Made by a program: the position numbers and the translations under genes
Shown here: positions 8,477-18,883 of the stretch, in pieces
Layout of the letters: each line of letters begins with the position of its first letter
Position numbering within the stretch: position 1 is the first letter of the stretch
The notes under the pieces: generated by a model
What the model saw: the letters and a program-made list of their open reading frames with translations, nothing else
Told to the model about the DNA's origin: nothing
The model's database searches: none
Assembly (NCBI GenBank): GCA_019239975.1
Contig: JAFAZE010000005.1
Span: forward strand, 1 to 51,517
From: Streptosporangiaceae bacterium
Lineage (GTDB): Bacteria > Actinomycetota > Actinomycetes > Streptosporangiales > Streptosporangiaceae
Direction of reading: 5' to 3'
Length of the DNA: 51,517 bases

Positions 8477-9082
8477 TCAGCTTGCCGGGAAAACCACCAC
8501 GCGGCGGTTCGGCTCCTCGCCCTCCGACTCGCTGCGCAGGCCGGCTGACGCGATGGCGTCGTGGATGATCTTCCGCTCGAACGGCGACATGGCGCGGAGC
8601 TTCTTCGGCTCGCCGGTGCGCTCGACCTCCTGGGCGATCGTCCGCCCGAACTCGGCGAGCTCCGACCGCCGCCGCGCGCGGAAGCCGCCGACGTCGAGCA
8701 TGAGCCTCGCGCGAACGCCGGTCTGCCGGTGCACCGCGAGCCGCGTCAGCTCCTGCAGCGCCTCGAGGACCTCGCCGTCGTCGCCCACGAGCTCGTCGAG
8801 CGTCGCGCCGACCACCGACACGACGGCGCGTTCCCCCTCGACATCCATGTCGATATCGCCATCGAGGTCCGCTATGTCGAGCAGGCCCTCGATGTAGTCG
8901 GCGGCGATGTCGCCCTCCTGCTCCAGCAGGCCCACATCGGCCGGCCCGTCATCGGCGTCGTCCAGCTCCTCGCCGCCATCGAGGTCCGTCACCCCGGCCG
9001 TGTCCTCCGCGCTCTCGGTACTCACCATCGTGCCGAACCCCTCACCGCGTTCATCGCCCACCGTTTCGTCTGGAATGCTCAC
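8477..9082 (-). CDS. Jag/KhpB-type KH-R3H RNA-binding protein
   Basis: The C-terminal half has a KH region (VVGATLDELVGDDGEVLEAL, LMLDVGGFRARR) and an R3H domain with the signature MSPFERKIIHDAI, as in Jag/KhpB and EloR. These RNA-binding proteins influence cell elongation and are encoded next to yidC. The N-terminal 80 residues are acidic and probably disordered. The GTG at 9082 follows GGGAGG. The length (201) is within the actinobacterial range. Confidence 0.9.
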   Translation of the reverse strand: MSIPDETVGDERGEGFGTMVSTESAEDTAGVTDLDGGEELDDADDGPADVGLLEQEGDIAADYIEGLLDIADLDGDIDMDVEGERAVVSVVGATLDELVGDDGEVLEALQELTRLAVHRQTGVRARLMLDVGGFRARRRSELAEFGRTIAQEVERTGEPKKLRAMSPFERKIIHDAIASAGLRSESEGEEPNRRVVVFPAS

Positions 9083-9125
9083 CGCCGGACCTCCCGTCCA
9101 GGGCCACCGAGGCCGAGGCCTATTC

Positions 9126-10283
9126 TCACCTCTTGCCCGAGCGTTTGCTGCGCGACTGCCGTACCGGCTGGTTGCGTACGACCTTCACAGGGGGTGCCTC
9201 CGGAACCGGCTCAGGCTCCGGCTTGCCCCTGCCCATCCTGGGCAGCCTGGGCAACGCGCGCCCGCTCCCCGCCGTCTCGCCGGAATCACCCGTATCTCCA
9301 GTGCGCACAGTTCCGCCAGAGTTCCCGGCCTGCGCGCCCTGCCGCGCCGCGCCCTGCCGCGCGGCGCCCGTCTTGCCGGAACCGCCGCCGGGCTTCGTGC
9401 CCGCACGCGCCGGTGCTCCCGTCCGCGCCGCGCCCGAAGAGGCACGTCCCGCCACCGATCCCGCGCCGCGGCCGTTCGCCTGCTGCACCGCCGACCCGGC
9501 CCCGGCGCTGCCCACGATGGGCATGTTGCGGAACATGAAGTGCTGCTGCCCGAGCGTCCACACGTTCGTCGTGACCCAGTAGATGACGAGGCCGTACTGC
9601 CAGTACAGGCCGGTGAGCGCGAAGAACGGCGCGATGTACATCATGTACTTCTGCGACTGCGCCATCGGGTTGTCCGGGTCCGGCGACGTCTGCATCATGC
9701 CGCGCCGCTGGCTCTGCCGCATGGTCAGGAACGTTGTGGCGGCGCTCACCGCCACGGTCAGCAGGATCACGATCCGCACGTGCCAGGGCGCGGCCGGGTG
9801 CTCGAACAGGAACCTGTCCGCGAGCGATACGCCGAAGATGTGCGCGTGCTTGGCGCTCTCCACCACGGCCACCGTAAGCCCGTACTTGGGCGTCTGGGGC
9901 GGTACCCAGTCCGAGATCGCGCGGAGCACGCTGAACAGGGCGATGAAGACCGGGAACTGGCCCACCAGCGGCAGGCAGCCGCCGAGCGGGTTGACCCCGT
10001 TCTCCTTGTAGAACTTCATCGTCTCTTCGTTCAGCTTCTGCCGGTCGTTCTTGTACCGCTTCCGCAGTTCCTGCAGCTGCGGCGCGACCGCGATCATCTT
10101 CCGCTGGGCGTGCACCTGCTTGATGAACAGCGGCAGCAGGAGAAGCCGCATGAAGATCACGAGAATGACGATCGAAAGACCCCACGCCCAGCCGCTCGAC
10201 GCGCCGAAGGGTACGGCGAGCACGGCGTGGATCCGCATGATGATCCATGCCACCGCGTCATACAGCGGATTGAGAATGCCCAC
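9126..10283 (-). CDS. yidC: membrane protein insertase YidC
   Basis: YidC/Oxa1 insertase, about 385 residues. The GTG at 10283 is chosen because AAGGAG lies seven bases upstream and it gives the usual start [18 protein letters not shown]. Hydrophobic segments lie near residues 30-50 ([19 protein letters not shown], including the arginine of the hydrophilic groove), near 100-130 ([17 protein letters not shown]), and at two more before residue 260. The C-terminal 120 residues are Gly/Ala/Arg rich and end in a basic tail, which in this family helps ribosome contact. The open frame upstream of 10283 overlaps yidD and is not needed. Confidence 0.93.
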   Translation of the reverse strand: MGILNPLYDAVAWIIMRIHAVLAVPFGASSGWAWGLSIVILVIFMRLLLLPLFIKQVHAQRKMIAVAPQLQELRKRYKNDRQKLNEETMKFYKENGVNPLGGCLPLVGQFPVFIALFSVLRAISDWVPPQTPKYGLTVAVVESAKHAHIFGVSLADRFLFEHPAAPWHVRIVILLTVAVSAATTFLTMRQSQRRGMMQTSPDPDNPMAQSQKYMMYIAPFFALTGLYWQYGLVIYWVTTNVWTLGQQHFMFRNMPIVGSAGAGSAVQQANGRGAGSVAGRASSGAARTGAPARAGTKPGGGSGKTGAARQGAARQGAQAGNSGGTVRTGDTGDSGETAGSGRALPRLPRMGRGKPEPEPVPEAPPVKVVRNQPVRQSRSKRSGKR

Positions 10284-10587
10284 CTGGTAACTCCTTGGAC
10301 CTCGCCGGTACGGGGTCGTATCCGCCCGGGTTAAACGGATGGCACCGGGCAACCCGGCGTGCGGCCAGCCAAAGTCCGCGTGCGGCACCGTGCGTGCGCA
10401 GCGCCTCCAGGGCGTACGCGCTGCACGAGGGCTCGAATCTGCACCGCGGCGCGAGCAGGGGGCTCACCAGCCGCCGGTACCCGGCGATGGGCAGCATGAG
10501 CAGCCGCGCCGCGGCCGTCGGGCCTGGCGCGTTCCCGCCCTCGTCCACGGCGGCCACGGCCGCCGTGTCCGCTAGCCCAGTACCCAC
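10258..10587 (-). CDS. yidD: membrane protein insertion efficiency factor YidD
   Basis: YidD family (DUF37). The diagnostic stretch runs from [27 protein letters not shown] to [14 protein letters not shown], with the conserved cysteines. YidD is a small membrane-associated protein that aids insertion near YidC. The start is uncertain: GTG at 10587 gives 109 residues and avoids rnpA, while ATG at 10497 gives a more typical 79-residue protein. The end overlaps the yidC start by 26 bases. Confidence 0.85.
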   Translation of the reverse strand: MGTGLADTAAVAAVDEGGNAPGPTAAARLLMLPIAGYRRLVSPLLAPRCRFEPSCSAYALEALRTHGAARGLWLAARRVARCHPFNPGGYDPVPARSKELPGGHSQSAV

Positions 10588-10612
10588 GAGCCAGCGCTCT
10601 TTCCCGACGCGC

Positions 10613-11020
10613 TCATTCCTGGCGCAGCGCCCCAACCTGCCGCCGCAGCAGTCTTCGGATAACCAGGTCCAGATCTGCGGCGAGATCCGCCTGGCGTGCG
10701 GTCGCAGCCGCCGGGTTGGCGCGCACCACCAGTAGGCAACCGCCCGGGAGTGAGCCCACATACCCGCGCATCAGATCTCTCATCCGACGCTTCACACGGT
10801 TACGAACCACGGCGGAACCAACCGCGCGGCTGACGATAAAGCCTACCTTCGCCGGCTCACCGGAGCGAACCCTGTCCGTCCCGTTCGTCCCCTGCGCTGG
10901 CCGCGTCATCCCGGGCAGCAGCAGATGAACTGTCAGCGTGGGGCGCCCGGCCCGGCTTCCGGCACGCACCGCGAGCCGGAAGTCCTCCGGCCGCTTCATC
11001 CGCGACCGCCGTGGCAGCAT
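10613..11020 (-). CDS. rnpA: ribonuclease P protein component
   Basis: RnpA, 135 residues, basic, the protein partner of the RNase P RNA in tRNA 5' maturation. It starts [14 protein letters not shown] and has the RNR signature [15 protein letters not shown], followed by VVRANPAAA. Its position directly after rpmH is universal. A 20-residue insertion around [19 protein letters not shown] makes it slightly longer than the common 115-125. Confidence 0.95.
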   Translation of the reverse strand: MLPRRSRMKRPEDFRLAVRAGSRAGRPTLTVHLLLPGMTRPAQGTNGTDRVRSGEPAKVGFIVSRAVGSAVVRNRVKRRMRDLMRGYVGSLPGGCLLVVRANPAAATARQADLAADLDLVIRRLLRRQVGALRQE

Positions 11021-11064
11021 GGTCCGCGCTACGGCGGGCAGGCCGGCCGTTTACGGTCCGTGAC

Positions 11065-11202
11065 TCAGGCGCTGAGCCGGGAGCGGCCCTTATGGCGCCG
11101 CGCGGCGAGAACCGCGCGGCCGGCCCGGGTACGCATCCGCAGCCGGAAGCCATGGGTCTTCGCCCGCCGACGGTTGTTCGGCTGGAACGTACGCTTGCTC
11201 AC
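11065..11202 (-). CDS. rpmH: 50S ribosomal protein L34
   Basis: Read directly from the minus strand: 45 residues, [19 protein letters not shown] onward, ending SRLSA, a textbook L34. The GTG start at 11202 is preceded by GGAG in a duplicated 17-bp segment. It is the first gene of the leftward operon and is divergent from dnaA. It is too short for most ORF finders. Confidence 0.96.
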   Translation of the reverse strand: MSKRTFQPNNRRRAKTHGFRLRMRTRAGRAVLAARRHKGRSRLSA

Positions 11203-11231
11203 TGGGGCTCCGTCCTCACTGGGGCTCCGTC
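11198..11231. repeat. 17-bp tandem duplication over the rpmH start
   Basis: CTCACTGGGGCTCCGTC occurs twice in direct contact (11198-11214 and 11215-11231). On the minus strand this duplicates the rpmH ribosome binding site and GTG. The upstream copy starts a six-codon frame (GTG AGG ACG GAG CCC CAG TGA) whose TGA overlaps the rpmH GTG. Confidence 0.9.
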
Positions 11232-11497
11232 ATCGTGCTTCTGCTCGCGGAACTCGCTCCGCTTCGGGGCTCTGCCCAAGGCTACAGGCGGCTCTACGCC
11301 AGCCTGTACACGGTAAGGGCGCGCGCGCCCCAGGTCAAACCGGCGGCCCGGACCCCGCGGCCGGGACCCGGGTCCCGGCCGCCGGCGGCCACGCGGCCGC
11401 CCCTGTCCCGCGGCCCGCCCTTCTGCCTGCGTATCCCGCGGGCTACCATCTGGAACACTGCCGTTTACCAAACGCATACCGCCGCCGCGTCCTAGGC

Positions 11498-11506
11498 TGT
11501 GGAAAA
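11498..11506 (-). promoter_or_regulatory. DnaA box (TTTTCCACA) upstream of dnaA
   Basis: TGTGGAAAA on the plus strand is TTTTCCACA on the minus strand, which fits TTNTCCACA. It lies about 170 bases before dnaA and suggests autoregulation. Confidence 0.6.
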
Positions 11507-11599
11507 CAACGTCCAGACCGGATGGGCTCGGGTTCACCCAGCGGTCGCCACGCCGGGGCGATGGTGACGGAGCGGAATCGGAGTGCCACGTGCACAACA

Positions 11600-11620
11600 T
11601 GTGGACCGATCTGTGGACAG
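11600..11620 (-). promoter_or_regulatory. pair of near-consensus DnaA boxes before dnaA
   Basis: TGTGGACCG (11600-11608) and TGTGGACAG (11612-11620) differ from TGTGGACAA at two and one positions. They are 12 bases apart, roughly one helical turn, 53 bases before the dnaA GTG. Confidence 0.55.
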
Positions 11621-11672
11621 CGGACCTGCCGGGGAGGGCTCTGCGGCAGAGCGACGCGAGGGGAGCGCATCG

Positions 11673-13358
11673 GTGACTGACACAGACCTCGCAGATGTGT
11701 GGGCACGATCACTGGACGGGCTTGCGGACCTGCATATCCAGCCGAGCCAGCTTGCCTGGCTGAAGCTCACCAGGCCGCTCGGCCTGGTGGAGAACACGGC
11801 GCTGATAGCGACGCCGAACGCGTTCGTGAAGGAACAGCTGGAGACGCGGCTGCGCCCCCTGGTCACCCACGCGCTCTCCCGAGAGCTCGGCCGGAGCATC
11901 CAGCTCGCCGTCACCGTCGACCCCAGCCCGGGGACCCCCGCCTCCTCGTCCTCCCCGCCGGTGACGACGGCGGCCTCGCCCGTGGCCCCGCCGGTCCGCC
12001 CGCACCAGCCCGGCGCGCACCCCCAGGCGCCCCGGCCGGCTGAGGCCCTCGCGACGGGCAGCTACCCACCCGCCGCGCACCCGCCCGCGCCGCACACCAC
12101 GGGGCCGCACACCACGGGGCCGCAGGGCCCGGGTCCGCACGCGCCGGGCGCCTTCCCGGATGTCTTCGCTCCCGCCCCGTTCGCCCCGCAGGAGGCCCCG
12201 CCGGGCGGCGCGCGGCCGGACGAGGCACCCGTCCGCCCCGCACACCAGGCCACCCAGGCCCGGCCCGCCGCCCAGCCGCAGCCGCAGCCGGGCCCGGCGC
12301 AGCCGGCTCCGCGGCCGGCCTCCGCGCGGCTCAACCCGAAGTACACCTTCGAGACCTTCGTCATCGGCTCCAGCAACCGGTTCGCGCACGCCGCGGCCGT
12401 CGCGGTCGCCGAGGCGCCCGCCAAGGCCTACAACCCGCTGTTCATCTACGGTGACTCGGGGCTGGGAAAGACCCACCTGCTGCACGCCATCGGGCACTAC
12501 GCGCAGACCCTGTACACGGGCCTGCGGGTGCGCTACGTGAGCTCGGAGGAGTTCACCAACGACTTCATCAACATGATCCGCGACGGCAAGCAGGACGGTT
12601 TCCGCCGCCGGTACCGCGACGTCGACGTCCTCCTGGTGGACGACATCCAGTTCCTGGAGAACAAGGAAGGCACCCAGGAAGAGTTCTTCCACACCTTCAA
12701 CACGCTGCACAACGCGAGCAAGCAGATCGTGATCTCCAGCGACCGCGCCCCGAAACGGCTGGTCACGCTGGAGGACCGGCTGCGAAGCAGGTTCGAGTGG
12801 GGGCTGCTGACCGATGTCCAGCCGCCGGAACTCGAGACCAGGATCGCGATCCTGCGCAAGAAGGCGATCCAGGAGGGGCTCAACGCCCCCGCGGACGTCC
12901 TGGAGTACATCGCCAGCCGGATCTCCACGAACATCAGGGAACTCGAGGGGGCGCTGATCCGCGTCACCGCGTTCGCGAGCCTGAACCGCCAGTCGGTGGA
13001 CCTGCAGCTCGCCGAGATCGTCCTGAAGGACCTCATCCCCGAGGCCCAGGGGCCGCAGATCAACGCCGCGACGATCATGGGGCAGACGGCCGCGTACTTC
13101 GGCCTGTCCATCGAGGACCTGTGCGGCACGTCCCGGTCGCGGGTGCTGGTGACGGCCCGGCATATCGCGATGTACCTGTGCCGCGAGCTCACCGACCTGT
13201 CGCTGCCCAAGATCGGCCAGCAGTTCGGCGGCCGCGACCACACCACCGTGATCAACGCCGACCGTAAGATCCGCTCGCTGATGGCCGAACGCCGCTCGAT
13301 CTACACCCAGGTGACCGAGCTCACCAACCGCATCAAGCAGCAGGCGCGGACGGGATGA
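11673..13358 (+). CDS. dnaA: chromosomal replication initiator protein DnaA
   Basis: DnaA, 561 residues from the GTG at 11673, which follows AGGGGAG; an upstream in-frame ATG (11583) gives 30 extra residues unlike the family. Domain I is residues 1-85 ([13 protein letters not shown]). Domain II is a long Pro/Ala/His-rich linker to about residue 225, as in Streptomyces. Domain III is AAA+ with Walker A GDSGLGKT near 260, Walker [10 protein letters not shown] near 320, and [13 protein letters not shown]. Domain IV has the DNA-binding signature [14 protein letters not shown] near 520. It opens oriC and is divergent from rpmH. Confidence 0.97.
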   Translation: MTDTDLADVWARSLDGLADLHIQPSQLAWLKLTRPLGLVENTALIATPNAFVKEQLETRLRPLVTHALSRELGRSIQLAVTVDPSPGTPASSSSPPVTTAASPVAPPVRPHQPGAHPQAPRPAEALATGSYPPAAHPPAPHTTGPHTTGPQGPGPHAPGAFPDVFAPAPFAPQEAPPGGARPDEAPVRPAHQATQARPAAQPQPQPGPAQPAPRPASARLNPKYTFETFVIGSSNRFAHAAAVAVAEAPAKAYNPLFIYGDSGLGKTHLLHAIGHYAQTLYTGLRVRYVSSEEFTNDFINMIRDGKQDGFRRRYRDVDVLLVDDIQFLENKEGTQEEFFHTFNTLHNASKQIVISSDRAPKRLVTLEDRLRSRFEWGLLTDVQPPELETRIAILRKKAIQEGLNAPADVLEYIASRISTNIRELEGALIRVTAFASLNRQSVDLQLAEIVLKDLIPEAQGPQINAATIMGQTAAYFGLSIEDLCGTSRSRVLVTARHIAMYLCRELTDLSLPKIGQQFGGRDHTTVINADRKIRSLMAERRSIYTQVTELTNRIKQQARTG

Positions 13359-13846
13359 GCCCCCGGCCCCGGCCCCGGCGGCGCGGGCGAGACGCACAGG
13401 CGGTGCGCAGGAGTTACCAAGATCTGTGCACACAGCGTGTGGACAACATTGTGGAGACGATAGGGAAAACCGGGGGACGGGCGGTGGGCATCGGCTGTGA
13501 GCGAGGCCGGCGGACACAGCCAGGGCCGCCGCATCCCCCGGACGGGCACAGCCGCTGTGTACACAAAGAGGGCCCTGGCCAGGTAAAACACCGGTCTCCC
13601 CAGTGTCCACCGCGGCTATGACGATGACGTTTAGAGCTAACTAGGAAGACAACAAAACCAAGTAGGTGGCTCGCCTGACGGGAAACCTGCTTGCGCGACG
13701 GGGGTATACCCGGGGTGCGGGACCCGCACACACCGTTCCCGCAGAATCCCGCCGGGCCGCCGCCCCGCCGCCAATAAGCCCACGCAGCCAGTGATCAGAC
13801 CGCCAGCGCATCCGCGCCACGGCGCGACCGGTAGGAGGCAGTTCCC
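13359..13846. other. oriC: oriC region between dnaA and dnaN
   Basis: This 488-base gap is in the standard actinobacterial origin position. I find one consensus DnaA box (13438-13446) and weaker matches around 13425, 13450, 13556 and 13603. A less GC-rich stretch at about 13611-13665 (TTTAGAGCTAACTAGG, then ACAACAAAACCAA) is a candidate unwinding element. GGGTATACCC near 13702 may be part of the dnaN promoter. Few strong boxes are visible compared with Streptomyces origins. Confidence 0.8.
13438..13446 (-). promoter_or_regulatory. consensus DnaA box in oriC
   Basis: TGTGGACAA on the plus strand reads TTGTCCACA on the minus strand, the preferred box of high-GC actinobacteria. Confidence 0.85.
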
Positions 13847-14968
13847 GTGAAGCTCCAGGTTGAGCGTGACCCACTCGCAGAGGCCGTGGCATGGACGGCC
13901 CGTGCGCTACCGGCGCGCCCGACGGCGCCGGTGCTGGCCGGCATGCGCCTGCAGGCCGACCAGGAACTCATGCTGTCCACTTTCGACTACGAGGTCTCGG
14001 CGCAGGCCACGATCCCCGTGGCCGCCGACGAGCCCGGGACCGTCGTGGTGTCCGGCAGGCTCCTGGCCGAGATCGTGCGCAGCCTTCCGGCCAAGCCGGT
14101 GGACCTGGCCACCGACGGCACGCGGACCACGCTGCGCTGCGGCAGCGCCACGTTCACGCTGATGCTGCTGCCGGGTGACGAGTACCCGACGCTGCCGGAC
14201 ATGCCGCCCACGACCGGATCGGTCGGCGCCGACGCGTTCGCCTCCGCGATCGGCCAGGTCGCGATCGCCGCGGGCCGGGACGACACGCTCCCCGCGCTCA
14301 CCGGTATCCGGATGGAGATCGCCGACGACACGCTCACCCTCGTCGCCACCGACCGCTACCGCCTGGCCGTGCGGGAGCTGCGCTGGACGCCGGTGCAGGC
14401 CGGCCTCAACATGGCCGTGCTCGTCCCGGCACGGGTCCTCGGCGACACCGCGCGCGCCCTCACCACGGGCGCGGAGGTCGCGGTGGCCCTGGCCACCGAG
14501 GGCGAATCCGCCGGTGACGGCATCATCGGCTTCGAGGGCGGCGGCCGCCGGACCACGACGCGGCTGCTGAGCGGCGAGTACCCGCGGTACCAGACGCTGC
14601 TGCCGAGCGAGTTCAGCGCCGTCGCCGAGCTGCCGGCCGCCGCGTTCGCCGAGGCCGTCAAGCGGGTCGCGCTCGTGGCCGAGCGGAACACTCCGGTGCG
14701 CCTGGCGTTCGCTCCCGGCGAGGCGGTCCTGGAGGCCGGCACCGGCGACGAGGCGCAGGCCACGGAGGCCATCGAGGCGTCCTTCGACGGGGACGAGATG
14801 CAGATAGCGTTCAACCCGCAGTACCTGATCGACGGCATCGGCGCGATCGACTCCGACACGGCGAGGATCTCGTTCACGACGCCCACCAGGCCCGCGGTCA
14901 TCACGGGCAAGGGCGAGGGCCAGCCCGACTACCGGTACGTCCTGATGCCCATCCGCTCGGCCGGTTAG
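13847..14968 (+). CDS. dnaN: DNA polymerase III subunit beta (sliding clamp)
   Basis: Beta clamp, 373 residues, three repeated clamp domains. It starts MKLQVERDPLAEAVAWTARALPARP, has FTLMLLPGDEYPTLP in domain 1-2 and ends YRYVLMPIRSAG, the usual hydrophobic-cleft C-terminus. The GTG at 13847 follows GGAGG. As a ring dimer it tethers polymerase III to DNA. recF follows after 35 bases. Confidence 0.97.
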   Translation: MKLQVERDPLAEAVAWTARALPARPTAPVLAGMRLQADQELMLSTFDYEVSAQATIPVAADEPGTVVVSGRLLAEIVRSLPAKPVDLATDGTRTTLRCGSATFTLMLLPGDEYPTLPDMPPTTGSVGADAFASAIGQVAIAAGRDDTLPALTGIRMEIADDTLTLVATDRYRLAVRELRWTPVQAGLNMAVLVPARVLGDTARALTTGAEVAVALATEGESAGDGIIGFEGGGRRTTTRLLSGEYPRYQTLLPSEFSAVAELPAAAFAEAVKRVALVAERNTPVRLAFAPGEAVLEAGTGDEAQATEAIEASFDGDEMQIAFNPQYLIDGIGAIDSDTARISFTTPTRPAVITGKGEGQPDYRYVLMPIRSAG

Positions 14969-15003
14969 GGACACGCCCAGCCTCCCTCACGTAGGCTCGA
15001 TCC

Positions 15004-16197
15004 GTGTACCTGACCAGGCTCGCGCTCACGGACTTCCGGTCCTGGGCGGTCGCGGACGTGTCCCTCGAGCCGGGGGTGACGGTCTTCAGCGGCCCGAACG
15101 GCGAGGGCAAGACCAACCTGGTCGAGGCCGTCGGGTACGTGGCGACGCTGGGCAGCCACCGGGCCGCCCAGGACGCGCCGCTCGTCCGCCGCGGCGCGGA
15201 ACGGGCGGTGCTGCGCGCCGCCGTGACCAGCACGGACGGCAGCTCGATCCTGGAGATCGAGGTGAACCCGGGCCGGGCCAACCGGGTACGGCTCAACCGC
15301 GCGCCGCTGACCCGGCCGCGCGAGATCCTCGGCGTGCTGCGCACGGTGCTGTTCGCGCCCGAGGACCTCGCCCTGGTCAAGGGCGACCCCGGCGAGCGCC
15401 GCCGGTTCCTCGACGATCTCCTCGTCGCCATGGCGCCGCGCTACGCCGCGGTCCGCGGCGACTACGACCGCGTGCTCAGGCAGCGGTCGGCGCTGCTCAA
15501 GTCCGCCGGGCTGAAGTCGGGGCGCAGCGCCCAGGCGCGCGACGCGATCGCGGCCACGCTCGACGTGTGGGACGCGCACCTGGCCCGCACCGGAGCCGAG
15601 CTGCTGGTGGGGCGCGAGCGCCTGGTCCGGGCACTGCGGCCGCTCGTCGAGCGGTCCTACACCGCCGTGGTCGGCGCCCAGGGCCCCGCGGCGATCGCCT
15701 ACCGCCGTTCGTTCGGCGAGGCCGCGCCCGGCGGTACCGGGAATACCGCTGAGCGGCAGAATGCTGAAAAAAGTGCCGGTACGCGCGGAGCCGAGCTGGG
15801 CATGGCGGAGGCGGGGCTCCGCGACGCCCTGGCCGACGCCAGGACCAGCGAGCTGGACCGCGGCGTCTGCCTGGTGGGCCCGCACCGTGACGAGCTGGAG
15901 CTGTTCATCCGCGAGATGCCCGCCCGCGGCTACGCGAGTCACGGTGAGTCCTGGTCGCTCGCGCTCGCCCTGCGGCTGGCCAGTTTCGATCTGCTCCGGG
16001 CGGGACGCGAGGACCCCGTGCTGATTCTGGACGACGTGTTCGCCGAGCTGGACGCCGGGCGCCGGGACCGGCTCGCGGCCCTGGTGGCCGGCGCCGAGCA
16101 GGTGCTGGTGACCGCCGCGGCGCCGGCCGACGTGCCGCCGGTGCTGGCGGGCGCCCGGTTCACGATCTCCGGGGGCGTGCTGACCCGTGCGGGCTGA
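15004..16197 (+). CDS. recF: DNA replication and repair protein RecF
   Basis: RecF, 397 residues, an SMC-like ATPase that helps load RecA at gaps. Walker A is [14 protein letters not shown], the signature region is near [15 protein letters not shown], and Walker B with the D-loop is [18 protein letters not shown] stretch at roughly 15730-15800 is Asn/Gln/Lys containing ([14 protein letters not shown]) and noticeably less GC-rich than the rest, suggesting a lineage-specific insertion in a variable loop. There is no gnd between dnaN and recF. Confidence 0.96.
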   Translation: MYLTRLALTDFRSWAVADVSLEPGVTVFSGPNGEGKTNLVEAVGYVATLGSHRAAQDAPLVRRGAERAVLRAAVTSTDGSSILEIEVNPGRANRVRLNRAPLTRPREILGVLRTVLFAPEDLALVKGDPGERRRFLDDLLVAMAPRYAAVRGDYDRVLRQRSALLKSAGLKSGRSAQARDAIAATLDVWDAHLARTGAELLVGRERLVRALRPLVERSYTAVVGAQGPAAIAYRRSFGEAAPGGTGNTAERQNAEKSAGTRGAELGMAEAGLRDALADARTSELDRGVCLVGPHRDELELFIREMPARGYASHGESWSLALALRLASFDLLRAGREDPVLILDDVFAELDAGRRDRLAALVAGAEQVLVTAAAPADVPPVLAGARFTISGGVLTRAG

Positions 16198-16753
16198 CGC
16201 CGATCGTGTCCGGCTGGCTGCCGAGGCACTGGGCCAGGTGAAGGCGGACGCCTGGGCCAGAGGTGACCGGCCGTCAGCCGCCGGGCATCAAGGGGATGCC
16301 GAACGGGCGGTGGCCGATCCCGCGGCGATCGCCGCCGGCGGCGGGACCGTCCCGCCGGCTGGCGCGGCGGCGGCCCTCCGCCCCGGGCGAACCCGCAGGG
16401 ACGACCCGCAGCCGCTCAGCGCGGCGCTCGGCGGCCTGCTGTCCGCACGAGGATGGCGGGAACGCGCCGCCGTCGGCTCGGTCTTCGGGAGCTGGGACCA
16501 GATCGTGGGCCCGGACCTGGCCGCGCACACCAGGCCCGAGGCCTTCGATGACGGCGAGCTCGTCGTCGCCGCCGACTCAACCGCCTGGGCCACCCAGCTC
16601 CGCCTGCTGGCCCCGCAGTTGCTCAGGCGGCTCGCCGACGAGCTGGGCCCGGGCACCGTCCGCAAGGTACGCGTGCGCGGCCCCGCGGGCCCGTCCCGCC
16701 GTGGGCGGCTGCGCGTTCCGGGGAGCCGGGGACCTCGCGACACCTACGGGTAA
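16187..16753 (+). CDS. DciA-type helicase loader (DUF721)
   Basis: A 188-residue protein in the conserved slot between recF and gyrB (Rv0004 position). The C-terminal half is DUF721/Dci[40 protein letters not shown], then [25 protein letters not shown]. DciA recruits the replicative helicase DnaB in most bacteria. The N-terminal 80 residues are variable and low complexity. Its GTG overlaps recF by 11 bases. Confidence 0.9.
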   Translation: MRADADRVRLAAEALGQVKADAWARGDRPSAAGHQGDAERAVADPAAIAAGGGTVPPAGAAAALRPGRTRRDDPQPLSAALGGLLSARGWRERAAVGSVFGSWDQIVGPDLAAHTRPEAFDDGELVVAADSTAWATQLRLLAPQLLRRLADELGPGTVRKVRVRGPAGPSRRGRLRVPGSRGPRDTYG

Positions 16754-16816
16754 AGCCCCTAACCCACCCGGTCAGTCGGTATCCGAAGGTAAAATAGAGA
16801 CAGCTACGCGGACTAG

Positions 16817-18832
<2,016 letters not shown>

Positions 18833-18883
18833 CCGGCGGGGGCCGGCCGGGTGTCCTTTCCATGTTTACGTAGGGATTGTGAA

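Larger units (their letters stand above)
11203..11672. promoter_or_regulatory. rpmH-dnaA divergent intergenic region
   Basis: This region must hold the divergent promoters of rpmH and dnaA. It includes three DnaA-box-like sequences, given separately. No further gene is supported. Confidence 0.7.

Noticed and set aside
11709..13610. 633-codon open frame antisense to dnaA
   Set aside because: High GC leaves antisense frames open; the product is Arg/Gly/Val-rich without any family, while the sense strand encodes complete DnaA.
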